Part shown: positions 26,603 through 34,904 of the stretch, in pieces | Layout of the letters: each line of letters begins with the position of its first letter | Numbering within the stretch: position 1 is the stretch's first letter | DNA from: Streptomyces sp. cf386 | GTDB lineage: Bacteria; Actinomycetota; Actinomycetes; Streptomycetales; Streptomycetaceae | Assembly: GCF_900103585.1 (NCBI RefSeq) | Contig: NZ_FNHV01000002.1 | Coordinates: 145,570-209,569, forward strand | Reading direction: 5' to 3' | DNA: 64,000 bases | Position numbers and translations under genes: made by a program | Notes under the pieces: generated by a model | Database searches by the model: none | Seen by the model: only the letters and a program-made list of their open reading frames with translations | Told to the model about the DNA's origin: nothing

Positions 26603-27880
26603 ATGAGGTTGACCGCCATCGAAGAAGGGCACCTCCGCAACGGGCTCCCGGGGACGATCGGCATCGCCGCGGTGTTTCCCGGAACGCCGTTCGAGCCGGC
26701 CGAGATGCAGTCCCGGGTCCGTGAACGGTGGGGCGGGCTGGAGCGGATGAGTCGGGCCCTGGAGCTTCCCGCCGGGCCGTCGGCGCTGTCGGGGCACCGG
26801 TGGGCGGCCGCCCGGTCGTTCGATCCCGGTGCGCATGTCACCACCACGGACCAGGATCTCGAATCGCTGCTGGCCGAAGGCGTGAGCCGCCCGCTGCCGG
26901 CCGAACGGCCCCTGTGGCGGCTGGTGGTGACGCGGGCCGCCACTCCGGTGGGCGAGCACGCCGTCGTACTGCTCGCCGATCACGCGCTGCTGGACGGCAG
27001 ATCCCTGGAGACCCTCTTCCGGCTGCTGATGGACGACGCCGAACCGCCGTCCCCGGCGGCACATCGGCTCGCGACGGCGGGGCCGCGCCCGTCCGTCCGT
27101 CCCGCCACCGTGGGCAGGGAGTTGCGCCGCATCGGGGCCACCGGCCGCCCCCTGCCCACGGCTCCCTCCGGTGCACCGCGGCCGTCGGTGGCCGTGGTCG
27201 GGCTCGACCCGCAGGTGATGCGTGCGGCGCGCCGCCGGCCGGCCGACGGGCGGGGCGCGACGCTCAACGAACTGCTGCTCAGCGCTTACGCCGGCGCCCT
27301 GGGCGCCTGCTACGGCCCGCTGCGCTCCTGGCCCGGCGGATCAACCCCCTTCTACGCCACGGTGCCGGTCGACCTGCGGACCCGGCACGACGCCCAGCGG
27401 CTCGGCAACGGCGTCACCGCGCTGCGCATCCCGCTGCCCGTCGACGTCGAGTCCCCGGTGGCCCGGCTCCAGGCGTGCCAGGACCTGGTCGCGGCGTTCC
27501 CGCGCCGCCTCGACGCCCACCGCGCGATCCTTCCCACGCTGCAGTCGGCCGCGCGTGCCGTGCCGTTGCTGGCCGGGGTGATGGCCAGGAACCTGGCGCG
27601 CCCCGAGGCCACCACGAGTCTGTGCACCGCCTTCAAGTGGCGGGACAACCCGAGCCACTTGCACGGCCGCCGCCTGTCGCGCGTCGTCCCCCTGCCGCAG
27701 CTCTCCCCGCCCGGCACGGCGAACCTCTGCCTCGTCCACACTGTCGATGCCTACACGCTCACCGTCGTCAGCCACGCGGGTGCGGGTGCCGCGGGGATGA
27801 TCGGTGATGCCGTGGCGCAGGAACTGAAGGCAGTGGCGGCGTACGACGTTCCTGCCGCGTCTGCTGGACCGTCGTGGTGA
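26603..27880 (+). CDS. WS/DGAT-like acyltransferase (second copy)
   Basis: 425 residues, paralogous to the 23794-25065 enzyme along its length. The catalytic motif is DHALLDG (residues 126-132), again with one of the two His replaced. Shared landmarks include GRGATLNELLLSAYAGAL, VPVDLRTRHDAQRLGN and IPLPVDVESPVARLQACQ. The start is 19 bases after the ketosynthase stop (ATG behind GGAGGG). Its 3' end overlaps the convergent DUF4037 gene by 113 bases. Two unequal copies suggest either a heterodimer or two sequential acyl transfers. Confidence 0.8.
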   Translation: MRLTAIEEGHLRNGLPGTIGIAAVFPGTPFEPAEMQSRVRERWGGLERMSRALELPAGPSALSGHRWAAARSFDPGAHVTTTDQDLESLLAEGVSRPLPAERPLWRLVVTRAATPVGEHAVVLLADHALLDGRSLETLFRLLMDDAEPPSPAAHRLATAGPRPSVRPATVGRELRRIGATGRPLPTAPSGAPRPSVAVVGLDPQVMRAARRRPADGRGATLNELLLSAYAGALGACYGPLRSWPGGSTPFYATVPVDLRTRHDAQRLGNGVTALRIPLPVDVESPVARLQACQDLVAAFPRRLDAHRAILPTLQSAARAVPLLAGVMARNLARPEATTSLCTAFKWRDNPSHLHGRRLSRVVPLPQLSPPGTANLCLVHTVDAYTLTVVSHAGAGAAGMIGDAVAQELKAVAAYDVPAASAGPSW

Positions 27881-28976
27881 ACGCCCTGGTCAGGGCAGGG
27901 CGCGTCAGGACGTCCGTACTGTCGGCGAACTGGTCCACCGCCCCGACGGGCGGCAGGTCCTTGAGGGCCGGGTCGGTGATGCGGGCGGTCAGGGCCTCGG
28001 TGAAGCGGTCGGCGCGCAGGACCTGGAAGGGGCGGGAGTGGTACGCGCGCGTGGCCGGGTCGACGCGGTCGGTCAGGTGGAGCTGGTTGTGCTGGTGCGC
28101 GACGATCTCGTAGGCGTGGACGAGGTGCTGCTCGCGCGCGTGCCAGTCGGTGGCGGCGAGGGCCGCCGTCAGGACGGGGGACAGCCGGGGGCCGGCGGCG
28201 GTGCGGGCGAAGGCGCTGCCCAGCCATTTGCCGTACGGCGGGTAGCGGCGGTCCATCAGGAGGCTGAGCCGCATCAGGTCACGGGCCAGGCGGGCGGCGG
28301 TGACGGCGGAGCCCAACTCGTCGCCGACCTCGCCGCAGCGGCCCACGAAGGCCTCCTCCTGCGCGACGCGCTGCCACTGGCAGGCCAGGGCGTACAGCCA
28401 GACGTCGTGGGGGTACCAGCGCAGCGCGCGGCGTAACGGCGTGAGGGTGTGCAGTCCGTCGTGGAAGACGGCGCCCGCGGTGACCTCGGCGAGGAGCTGG
28501 GTCGGGGTGGCCAGCCAGTCGGCCGGGGTGATGTCCTGCGCCGGGTCGAAGCCGAGGGTGTCGGTGAACCAGGTGGAGGTGCCGGTCACTTCGACGCGGT
28601 GGTGGACGGGGCCGTCGGTGCGCCGCATGACGCGGATGTCGCCGTTCGTCTCGCCGGTGGGGGCGAAGTTCGTGGGATGGCCGAGGAACGTCTTCGGGAG
28701 GTGCTCGGCGAGTACGTGTCTGATGCGGGCGGCGTGCCGGGGGACGTCGTGGCGGTGCAGGAAGACCTGGAGGCGCGGGCCCCATTCGTGGTCGGCGGAG
28801 CGCGGGGTGTCGTAGCCGAGGACCTCGGAGCCGCTGCCTATGCGCGCGGCGGAGTGGGGGATGCCCGGGGCGGCCTCCTCCAGCAGTGGGCGTACGGCGT
28901 CGGTGTAGAAGCGGCGGGAGAGTTCGAGGCCGGGGAGGAAGTCCGGTGCGGGGGTCGGCATATTCGTTTGGTTCAT
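27768..28976 (-). CDS. DUF4037 nucleotidyltransferase-like protein
   Basis: 402 residues from ATG 28976. The N-terminus (FLPGLELSRRFYTDAV) and GSGSEVLGYDTPRSADHEWGP match the DUF4037 family. That block resembles the GS...D-x-D metal motif of nucleotidyltransferases (GSGSEVLGYD, then SADHE). Codon 181 is TTA, so bldA control is likely. The last 35 residues (Arg/Pro/His-rich) are read from DNA that codes for the C-terminus of the convergent acyltransferase and are probably a run-on after loss of the native stop. No experimentally defined substrate is known to me. Confidence 0.8.
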   Translation of the reverse strand: MNQTNMPTPAPDFLPGLELSRRFYTDAVRPLLEEAAPGIPHSAARIGSGSEVLGYDTPRSADHEWGPRLQVFLHRHDVPRHAARIRHVLAEHLPKTFLGHPTNFAPTGETNGDIRVMRRTDGPVHHRVEVTGTSTWFTDTLGFDPAQDITPADWLATPTQLLAEVTAGAVFHDGLHTLTPLRRALRWYPHDVWLYALACQWQRVAQEEAFVGRCGEVGDELGSAVTAARLARDLMRLSLLMDRRYPPYGKWLGSAFARTAAGPRLSPVLTAALAATDWHAREQHLVHAYEIVAHQHNQLHLTDRVDPATRAYHSRPFQVLRADRFTEALTARITDPALKDLPPVGAVDQFADSTDVLTRPALTRAFTTTVQQTRQERRTPPLPSVPAPRHHRSSPRHPHPRG

Positions 28977-29017
28977 GCCGTGAGCCTTGCCGCGTGAGCG
29001 TCCGTCAAGCACGGGAC

Positions 29018-29072
29018 TTTCACGTCGTAAGCGGAGGATGTTCACGTCGTGAGCGAGGGATTTTCACGCCGG
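29018..29072 (+). repeat. 11-nt-phased direct repeats upstream of the VMAP-C gene
   Basis: Units at 29018, 29040 and 29062 read TTTCACGTCGT, GTTCACGTCGT and TTTCACGCCGG, 22 nt apart, with 11-nt spacers of the form (A/G)AGCG(G/A)(A/G)GGAT. The array lies between the divergent DUF4037 and EAD2/VMAP-C genes. The 22-nt spacing puts three copies on the same face of the helix, as for an oligomerising activator. Confidence 0.6.
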
Positions 29073-29194
29073 GTCCCCGGCGGTGCCCGCGGGCGATGCC
29101 CCGGGCATGGCCGACCTCCTGCCAGGCCCCGCTCGGCGGCCTTACCCTGGTCGGCACCATCAGGGCACCTTGGCGGCTGTCTGGAGGTAACGGG

Positions 29195-30688
29195 GTGACG
29201 GATCGTGACAACGGGGATGCGGGACGTGGTCTTGAGCGGGCCCGCAACAGGCTGGTCGTCTCCATCGTGGACGCTCTGCAACGTGCGGCCACGGTGAACC
29301 AGGCGGGCAGCCGCGAGTTATGGCGGGAGATGCTCGCCGACGAACTGGACTCGCCCGTGGAACCCTTCGGTGGCGACCGGCTGCGGCCCTGGTTGCTGCA
29401 AGTGGTGAAGAGATGCACACAGGTGGGCGACGGCCTGGCCTGTCTGGTGCGGTCGCTGGAGTACGTGGAACAGGAGTCGGCGACGGTCGCCGAGCTGTGG
29501 CCGCTCGTGGACGAGTGGGAGGCCGTCGACTTCTTCCGGCACGCCGACCTCGGCGACCTGAGGCCCGTGCTGTCGTCCCTGCCCTCGTCGGACCTCGCCG
29601 CCATGGCGCGGCGAGCGAGCCGGTCCCGGGTCCAGGAACTGCCTTCCTGGTGTCGGACGGCATGGCAGGTCCTCCTGCGGCTGGCCGGCGAGAACTCCCC
29701 GGCCGGTGAGCTGCCGCCCAGCCTGGCCTTCCTCGCGCTGTCCGCCGACCGGCTGGTGGAGGAGGGGCGGACGGACGAGGCGGAACTGCTGCGCCGGTTC
29801 AACCGTGGCCAAGCCCTGAAGCTGGGAGTCGCCGACGAGCTGGCGGACTGGCAGCACTCGGAGTTCCCGCAGCCGGCGCCGTCCCTTGTTCCCGCGTATC
29901 TGCTCCTCCAGTTCGAGCCGGACCGCATCGAGGCGGACCACTACTACCTCTCGCACTGGCGCCAGTCCGACTCGGAGGGCTGGCACCCCGTGCGCGGCGA
30001 GACCGTCCGCCACGGCCGGGAGGAGCTGCCGGGTGCCGTGGAGCGGCTGATCGAGGAGGTCGAGGAGAAGTGGGCCGATCTGCGGCAGCCGGTGATCCTT
30101 GAGTTCGTCCTGCCGTGGGAGCTGCTGAACGAGCCGGTGGAGTGGTGGTCGAAGGAGTCCGACTCCGTCTCCCCGACTCCGCTGGCCCTGGACTATCCGG
30201 TGGTGGTGCGCAGCCTGGAGCGACTGCAGCGGGCCGCCTGGCACCGGCCCTGGCACAACAAGTGGCGTCAACTGCGTGAGCGCCCGGCGGACAGTCACCC
30301 GCACTGGAGCCGTCCGGAGCAGGACGGGGCGTACTTCTTCCATCTGGAGCGCGAGCTCAAGGAAGACCTCCACGCGGTGTGCCTGGTGCTCAGCGAGCCG
30401 CCCGGCGACGACTCGGGCACCGGCCGCCGGGAGATCCTCGCGGGGCTGCGGGCCGGGGTACCCGCGATGATCTGGCACCGCAGCGACTGCGCGGACCCGA
30501 TGTTCCAGGACGCCATCGGCGAGATACTGGAGGACCGGGGGCTCGGCAGCCTGGCCGAGCGGGTCGGGAAGTGGCGCAAGGAGGCGTTGGCTCTCGGCCC
30601 GGGCGGCTGGGACCAGCATGTCGGCCGCCATCTGGCCATCCTGCTCGACGATCCGGAGCGCAAGCCGAGCCCGCCCGGGCCCGTGTAG
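29195..30688 (+). CDS. EAD2 and VMAP-C domain protein
   Basis: 497 residues from GTG 29195 (CTGGAGG upstream). The N-terminal helical part (about 10-100, from RNRLVVSIVDALQRAATVNQ) fits effector-associated domain 2. A middle VMAP-M-like helical region follows. The C-terminal half is VMAP-C: QPVILEFVLPWELLNEPVEW, YPVVVRSLERL and RAGVPAMIWHRSD. VMAP proteins partner with MoxR, trypsin or STAND systems in predicted bacterial conflict and signalling networks. Codon 42 is TTA, so translation should depend on bldA. The EAD2 may pair with the EAD2 of the trypsin protein encoded at 37047-38165. Confidence 0.8.
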   Translation: MTDRDNGDAGRGLERARNRLVVSIVDALQRAATVNQAGSRELWREMLADELDSPVEPFGGDRLRPWLLQVVKRCTQVGDGLACLVRSLEYVEQESATVAELWPLVDEWEAVDFFRHADLGDLRPVLSSLPSSDLAAMARRASRSRVQELPSWCRTAWQVLLRLAGENSPAGELPPSLAFLALSADRLVEEGRTDEAELLRRFNRGQALKLGVADELADWQHSEFPQPAPSLVPAYLLLQFEPDRIEADHYYLSHWRQSDSEGWHPVRGETVRHGREELPGAVERLIEEVEEKWADLRQPVILEFVLPWELLNEPVEWWSKESDSVSPTPLALDYPVVVRSLERLQRAAWHRPWHNKWRQLRERPADSHPHWSRPEQDGAYFFHLERELKEDLHAVCLVLSEPPGDDSGTGRREILAGLRAGVPAMIWHRSDCADPMFQDAIGEILEDRGLGSLAERVGKWRKEALALGPGGWDQHVGRHLAILLDDPERKPSPPGPV

Positions 30689-30908
30689 TCCTTGACTCAC
30701 CCGCACGCCGGAGGCAACGCTGTAGCCGGGTCAGGACGGCCCTCACACCGCGGCTTTGTGGCTTGTGTCCGTGTTGCAACGCACGCGGACCGCTGCCAGT
30801 CTTGGCACGTGGATGTCACGCATGCCCGCGGACTGCGGGACTCCTCTTCAGTGTTCCTTCCTTCACTCCGCTCGCCCTCCGGCACAACCGGACGCTCTGA
30901 GAGCGCTT

Positions 30909-33900
30909 ATGCAGTGTGACGACGGCTCACGACCCCTGCCGGCACCGGTATCTGACGTAACGTCAGTAGACCCGGTGGTGCGGATTCTGAGTGAACTGGA
31001 GCGACCTGATTCCCCGGACCTGCCGGGCGTACTGCTGGTTCTGGACGACCACGTGACCATGCGGGTCTGGGACGAGACGGTCGGTCAGCTGGCCGAGGCG
31101 TTGGCCCGCCAGGAGCGGCTGGGCGAGATCACCGTGGTACGGCTGCTGAGTTCGGACGACACCGAGCCGGCCCGGATCCGGCTTGAGCACCTTCCGCCCG
31201 CCGACGCCGGGCACCGGGTGGTACTGGTGCTGACCGACGGGCTGGGCGCGGGCTGGCGGTCGGACGCCGTGCTGCCGCTGCTGCGTGAACTCGGCCGGAG
31301 CGAGCCGCTCGCGATCCTGCACCTGCTGCCGCAGCGGCTGTGGTTCCGCACCGGCCTGGACGTGTACCGCATGCGGCTGAGCGCCGCAGAAGCCTGGGCG
31401 CCGAACGACTCCCTGGGGTGGGAGCTGCGGACCTCCCCGCTCGAACCCGTCGACGACCCGTCCGCACGCGTCGATGTGGTGCCGGTCCCCGTGCTGGAGC
31501 TGACCGAGCGTTCGCTGTCCTGCTGGGCCGACCTGGTGGCCGGACGGTCCCGAGGCTGGCTGGAGATGTCGGGCGTGCGGGCCCGCGACTGGAAGCGGCG
31601 CCCGGATGCCGCACGGGCGGTGCCGTGGATCGAGGACGTCCCCGATCCCGCCAGCGCCGTACCGCCGTGGGAGCGCGTCTCGGAGTTCCGGGCCGCCGCC
31701 TCGCCGACCGCGTTCGCGCTGGCCACTCGGCTTGCCGCCGCTCCTCTGTCGTTGCCGGCGATGAGAGCCGTGACCGCCTCGGTTCCGGGTGCGGGGCCCG
31801 CGCACCTCACCGAGCTGCTGATGAGTGGACTTGTGCGGCCCGCGGGCGCGGACGCCGAGCGCGCGGCCGATGTGGCCTACACCTTCGGCCCCAACATCCG
31901 GCAGGAGTTATTGGCGCTGTCCCGCCGCCGGGACACCGCCCGGGTGCTGCACGACGTACGGGCGCTGCTCGCGGACGTCCGGGAGGGCACCGAACCGGTG
32001 CTGCCCGACGCGGACGAACTGTTCGAGACGGCCGACGTGCCCTCCGTGACCCGGTTCAACGTGGCGTTCCTGCGGGTCGAACTGGCCGCGCTGCGGGCCC
32101 TTTCCGGACGTTTCCTGCCGCGGGCGGAGCGGCTGGAGCGGGCGCTCGGGGACTACGACCGGCAGAACACCGTCAGTCTTCGCAAGGGCCCGGGTGGCCG
32201 CGGCGGGGCCGCCCCGAGCACTGTGAATGTTCTTCACCCTGGCGAACTGAGGCCCACGAGGCCTGGGACAACTTCAGAAGGAGCGACCGGGATGGCCACC
32301 ACGCAGCAGCCGGCAGTGGAGAGCGGGCGTTCGACACAGCCGCGCATCTGGGGGAACATCCCCCCGCGCAACCCGAACTTCACCGGCCGCGTGGACCTTT
32401 TGGAACGGCTTGGCGAGCGCCTCCGGGAGGGCACCACCACCGTGCTGCCCGAGGCCATCCACGGCATGGGCGGTGTCGGGAAGACCCAGCTGGCCATCGA
32501 GTACGCCTACCGGCACCAGTCGGAGTACGACATCGTCTGGTGGATCCCGGCCGAGCGTCCGGGCCAGATCGGACAGGCCCTCGTGGAGCTCGCCCAGCGG
32601 CTCGGGCTCGTCTCCAGCGCGGAGGCCAACATCGCCGGGCCCGCGGTGCGCGAGGCGCTGCGCGAGGGGCGGCCGTACTCGCGGTGGCTGCTGATCTTCG
32701 ACAACGCCGACAGTCCGGAGCGGGTGCGCGAGTACTTCCCCACCGGAGGGAGCGGCACCATCCTGGTCACCTCCCGCAACCGGCGGTGGAGCGTGGTGGG
32801 CCACTCCCTCGAGGTCGACGTCTTCACCCGGGAGGAGAGCAAGCAGCTGCTGCGCCGCTCGGGTCCCTCCGGGACCGACCTCGACGACGCCGAGGCGGAC
32901 CGGCTGGCCGAGGCCCTCGGTGACCTCCCGCTGGCCCTGGAACAGGCCGCCGCCTGGCGTGCGGAGACCGGGATGCCCGTGTCGGAGTACCTGCGGCTGT
33001 TCGAGCACAAGCGCAGCGAACTGCTGGAGGTCTCCCCGCCCCCGGACTACCAGCTTCCGGTGGCGGCCGCGTGGAACGTCTCCCTCGACCACCTGCAGAC
33101 GCGCAGCCTCACGGCGCTGCGGCTGCTCCAGTTGTGCTCCTACTTCGCGCCGGACCCCATCTCCCGGTCCATCTTCTCCGGGCTCGGCGGCAGCAGCATC
33201 GACCCCGAACTCGACCGCGCTCTGAACGACCCCATGCGGCTCGCCCGCGCCATACGGGAGATCAACCGCTACTCCCTCGCCCGGATAGACCACCGCACGA
33301 ACTCGATCGAGATGCATCGGCTCGTGCAGGCGGTACTGATCAACCGTATGACCCCCGAGGAACAGAACCGCATGCGCAACGGCGCCCACACCCTTCTGGC
33401 CGCGTCCGACCCGAAGGGCCCGAACCAGGCCGCCAACTGGCCGCGTTACGCCGAGTTGTACGGCCATGTCATCGCGTCCGGCGCCACCGAGTCCGACCAG
33501 CCGTGGGTGCGCGAGCTGGTGATGAACGTCGCCAAGTACCTCTGGTACTGGGGGGACCACACGGTGGCCCGTGAGTTCTCCGAGCAGGCCTGGGAGACCT
33601 GGCAGCGACTGTTCGGGGAGGAGGACCAGCAGACCCGCCTGATGGGCTGGTGGCTGGGCTTCGTCTACCTGAAGGTGGGCCGCTACGACGACGCGTCCCG
33701 CCTCGTGGCCCAGCTGAAGGACGTCTACGCCCGTACCGCGCCGGCGGACCGGGAGGACACCCGCGAGGACGCGCTGGAGACGATCAACCTCGAAGCCGCC
33801 GTACGACGGGTCCAGGGCGAGTTCGCCGCGGGGGCCGAGCTGGACGAGATGGCCTACGACCGGGCTCGGCGCGCGTTCGGCGACGACGATCCGATCACGT

Positions 33901-34865
33901 TGAGCACCGCGCACAACCTCGGGGTGAGTCTGCGACTGGTCGGTGAGTTCCAGCGCGCGCTGGAACTGGACCGGCACACGCACTTGCTGAAGACGCGGCT
34001 GTTCGGCCGTGACCACCAGCAGTCGCTGGTCACCGAGGGCGGCATCGCCATCGACGTGCGCGAGACCGGTGACTACGTCGGTGCGCGGTCCCTGCAGCAG
34101 GCGGTCGTCGACGGCTTCCGGGCCGTCTTCGGATCCGGTAACCCCTCGACCCTGGGGACCCTGCGGCAGCTCGGTGAGGCCTGCCGCAAGGAGGGCGATC
34201 ACGCCACCGCGCTGGAACTGGCGCGCGACGCGTTCGGCCAGTTCACCCGACGCTACGGCGACACACACCCGGATTCGCTGACAGCGGCGCTCGCGCTGTC
34301 GGTGGCACTGCGGCACAACGGCGATCTGGAAGCGGCGAAGGACCTCGGCGAGATCACGTCCGCCCGCTTCCGGCGGCTCTTCCAGCCCCACCACCCGCAC
34401 GTCCTGGCGGCCGACGTCGACCTGGCGGTGACCCTGCGGCTGCTGGGCCGGGTGGAGGAGGCCAAGGAACGGGACCAGGCGGCGCTGGAATCCCTGACCG
34501 GACGGCTCGGCGAGAGTCATCCGATCGCGCTGGCCTGTGCCATCAACCTGGCGAGCGACCTGAGCGCCCTGGGACGGGTGGCCGAGGCCCGCGAACTTGG
34601 CGAGAAGACGCGGGAGCTGTGCCTGACGCGGCTGGGCGAGGACCACCCCACGACGCTGGTGGGCGCGGCCAACCTCTCTCTGGACCTCATCGCCCTCGGC
34701 GAGGAGGCGGAGGGCGAGGCCCTGCGTACGGACGTCCTGGAGCGCATGGAGCGGGTCCTGGACCGGCCGCGTCTCAGCTCGGCCGAGGTCGCGCCGCACC
34801 CGGCGACGGTGCAGACCCGGGCGCGGGAGCGGGCCAACTGCGACATCGACCCCATGCCGCTGTGA
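30909..34865 (+). CDS. FxSxx-COOH-system NB-ARC/TPR protein (FxsT-like)
   Basis: About 1318 residues from ATG 30909; the frame is open upstream but not protein-like, and GTG 30975 is an alternative. Residues 1-460 form an N-terminal effector-like or SAV_2336-type region. After RIWGNIPPRNPNFTGR comes a STAND NB-ARC ATPase: P-loop GMGGVGKT (519-526), Walker B WLLIFDNAD, and the GDLPLALEQAA motif. A winged-helix part and a long TPR superhelix of ligand-sensor type (about 850-1260) follow, e.g. TLSTAHNLGVSLRLVGEF. STAND proteins switch on by oligomerising when the TPR part binds a ligand. Codon 334 is TTA. Confidence 0.85.
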   Translation: MQCDDGSRPLPAPVSDVTSVDPVVRILSELERPDSPDLPGVLLVLDDHVTMRVWDETVGQLAEALARQERLGEITVVRLLSSDDTEPARIRLEHLPPADAGHRVVLVLTDGLGAGWRSDAVLPLLRELGRSEPLAILHLLPQRLWFRTGLDVYRMRLSAAEAWAPNDSLGWELRTSPLEPVDDPSARVDVVPVPVLELTERSLSCWADLVAGRSRGWLEMSGVRARDWKRRPDAARAVPWIEDVPDPASAVPPWERVSEFRAAASPTAFALATRLAAAPLSLPAMRAVTASVPGAGPAHLTELLMSGLVRPAGADAERAADVAYTFGPNIRQELLALSRRRDTARVLHDVRALLADVREGTEPVLPDADELFETADVPSVTRFNVAFLRVELAALRALSGRFLPRAERLERALGDYDRQNTVSLRKGPGGRGGAAPSTVNVLHPGELRPTRPGTTSEGATGMATTQQPAVESGRSTQPRIWGNIPPRNPNFTGRVDLLERLGERLREGTTTVLPEAIHGMGGVGKTQLAIEYAYRHQSEYDIVWWIPAERPGQIGQALVELAQRLGLVSSAEANIAGPAVREALREGRPYSRWLLIFDNADSPERVREYFPTGGSGTILVTSRNRRWSVVGHSLEVDVFTREESKQLLRRSGPSGTDLDDAEADRLAEALGDLPLALEQAAAWRAETGMPVSEYLRLFEHKRSELLEVSPPPDYQLPVAAAWNVSLDHLQTRSLTALRLLQLCSYFAPDPISRSIFSGLGGSSIDPELDRALNDPMRLARAIREINRYSLARIDHRTNSIEMHRLVQAVLINRMTPEEQNRMRNGAHTLLAASDPKGPNQAANWPRYAELYGHVIASGATESDQPWVRELVMNVAKYLWYWGDHTVAREFSEQAWETWQRLFGEEDQQTRLMGWWLGFVYLKVGRYDDASRLVAQLKDVYARTAPADREDTREDALETINLEAAVRRVQGEFAAGAELDEMAYDRARRAFGDDDPITLSTAHNLGVSLRLVGEFQRALELDRHTHLLKTRLFGRDHQQSLVTEGGIAIDVRETGDYVGARSLQQAVVDGFRAVFGSGNPSTLGTLRQLGEACRKEGDHATALELARDAFGQFTRRYGDTHPDSLTAALALSVALRHNGDLEAAKDLGEITSARFRRLFQPHHPHVLAADVDLAVTLRLLGRVEEAKERDQAALESLTGRLGESHPIALACAINLASDLSALGRVAEARELGEKTRELCLTRLGEDHPTTLVGAANLSLDLIALGEEAEGEALRTDVLERMERVLDRPRLSSAEVAPHPATVQTRARERANCDIDPMPL
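30952..30966. promoter_or_regulatory. Palindrome CTGACGT-A-ACGTCAG near the NB-ARC gene start
   Basis: Two perfect 7-bp arms around one base. It lies 43 bases inside the gene if the ATG at 30909 is used, or just before it if GTG 30975 or 30978 is the true start. Chance occurrence of a 7+7 palindrome at this spot is low. Confidence 0.4.
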
Positions 34866-34904
34866 CGCCCGGGACTCGACACGGGGTGGGGCGCACGGGG
34901 TGGC

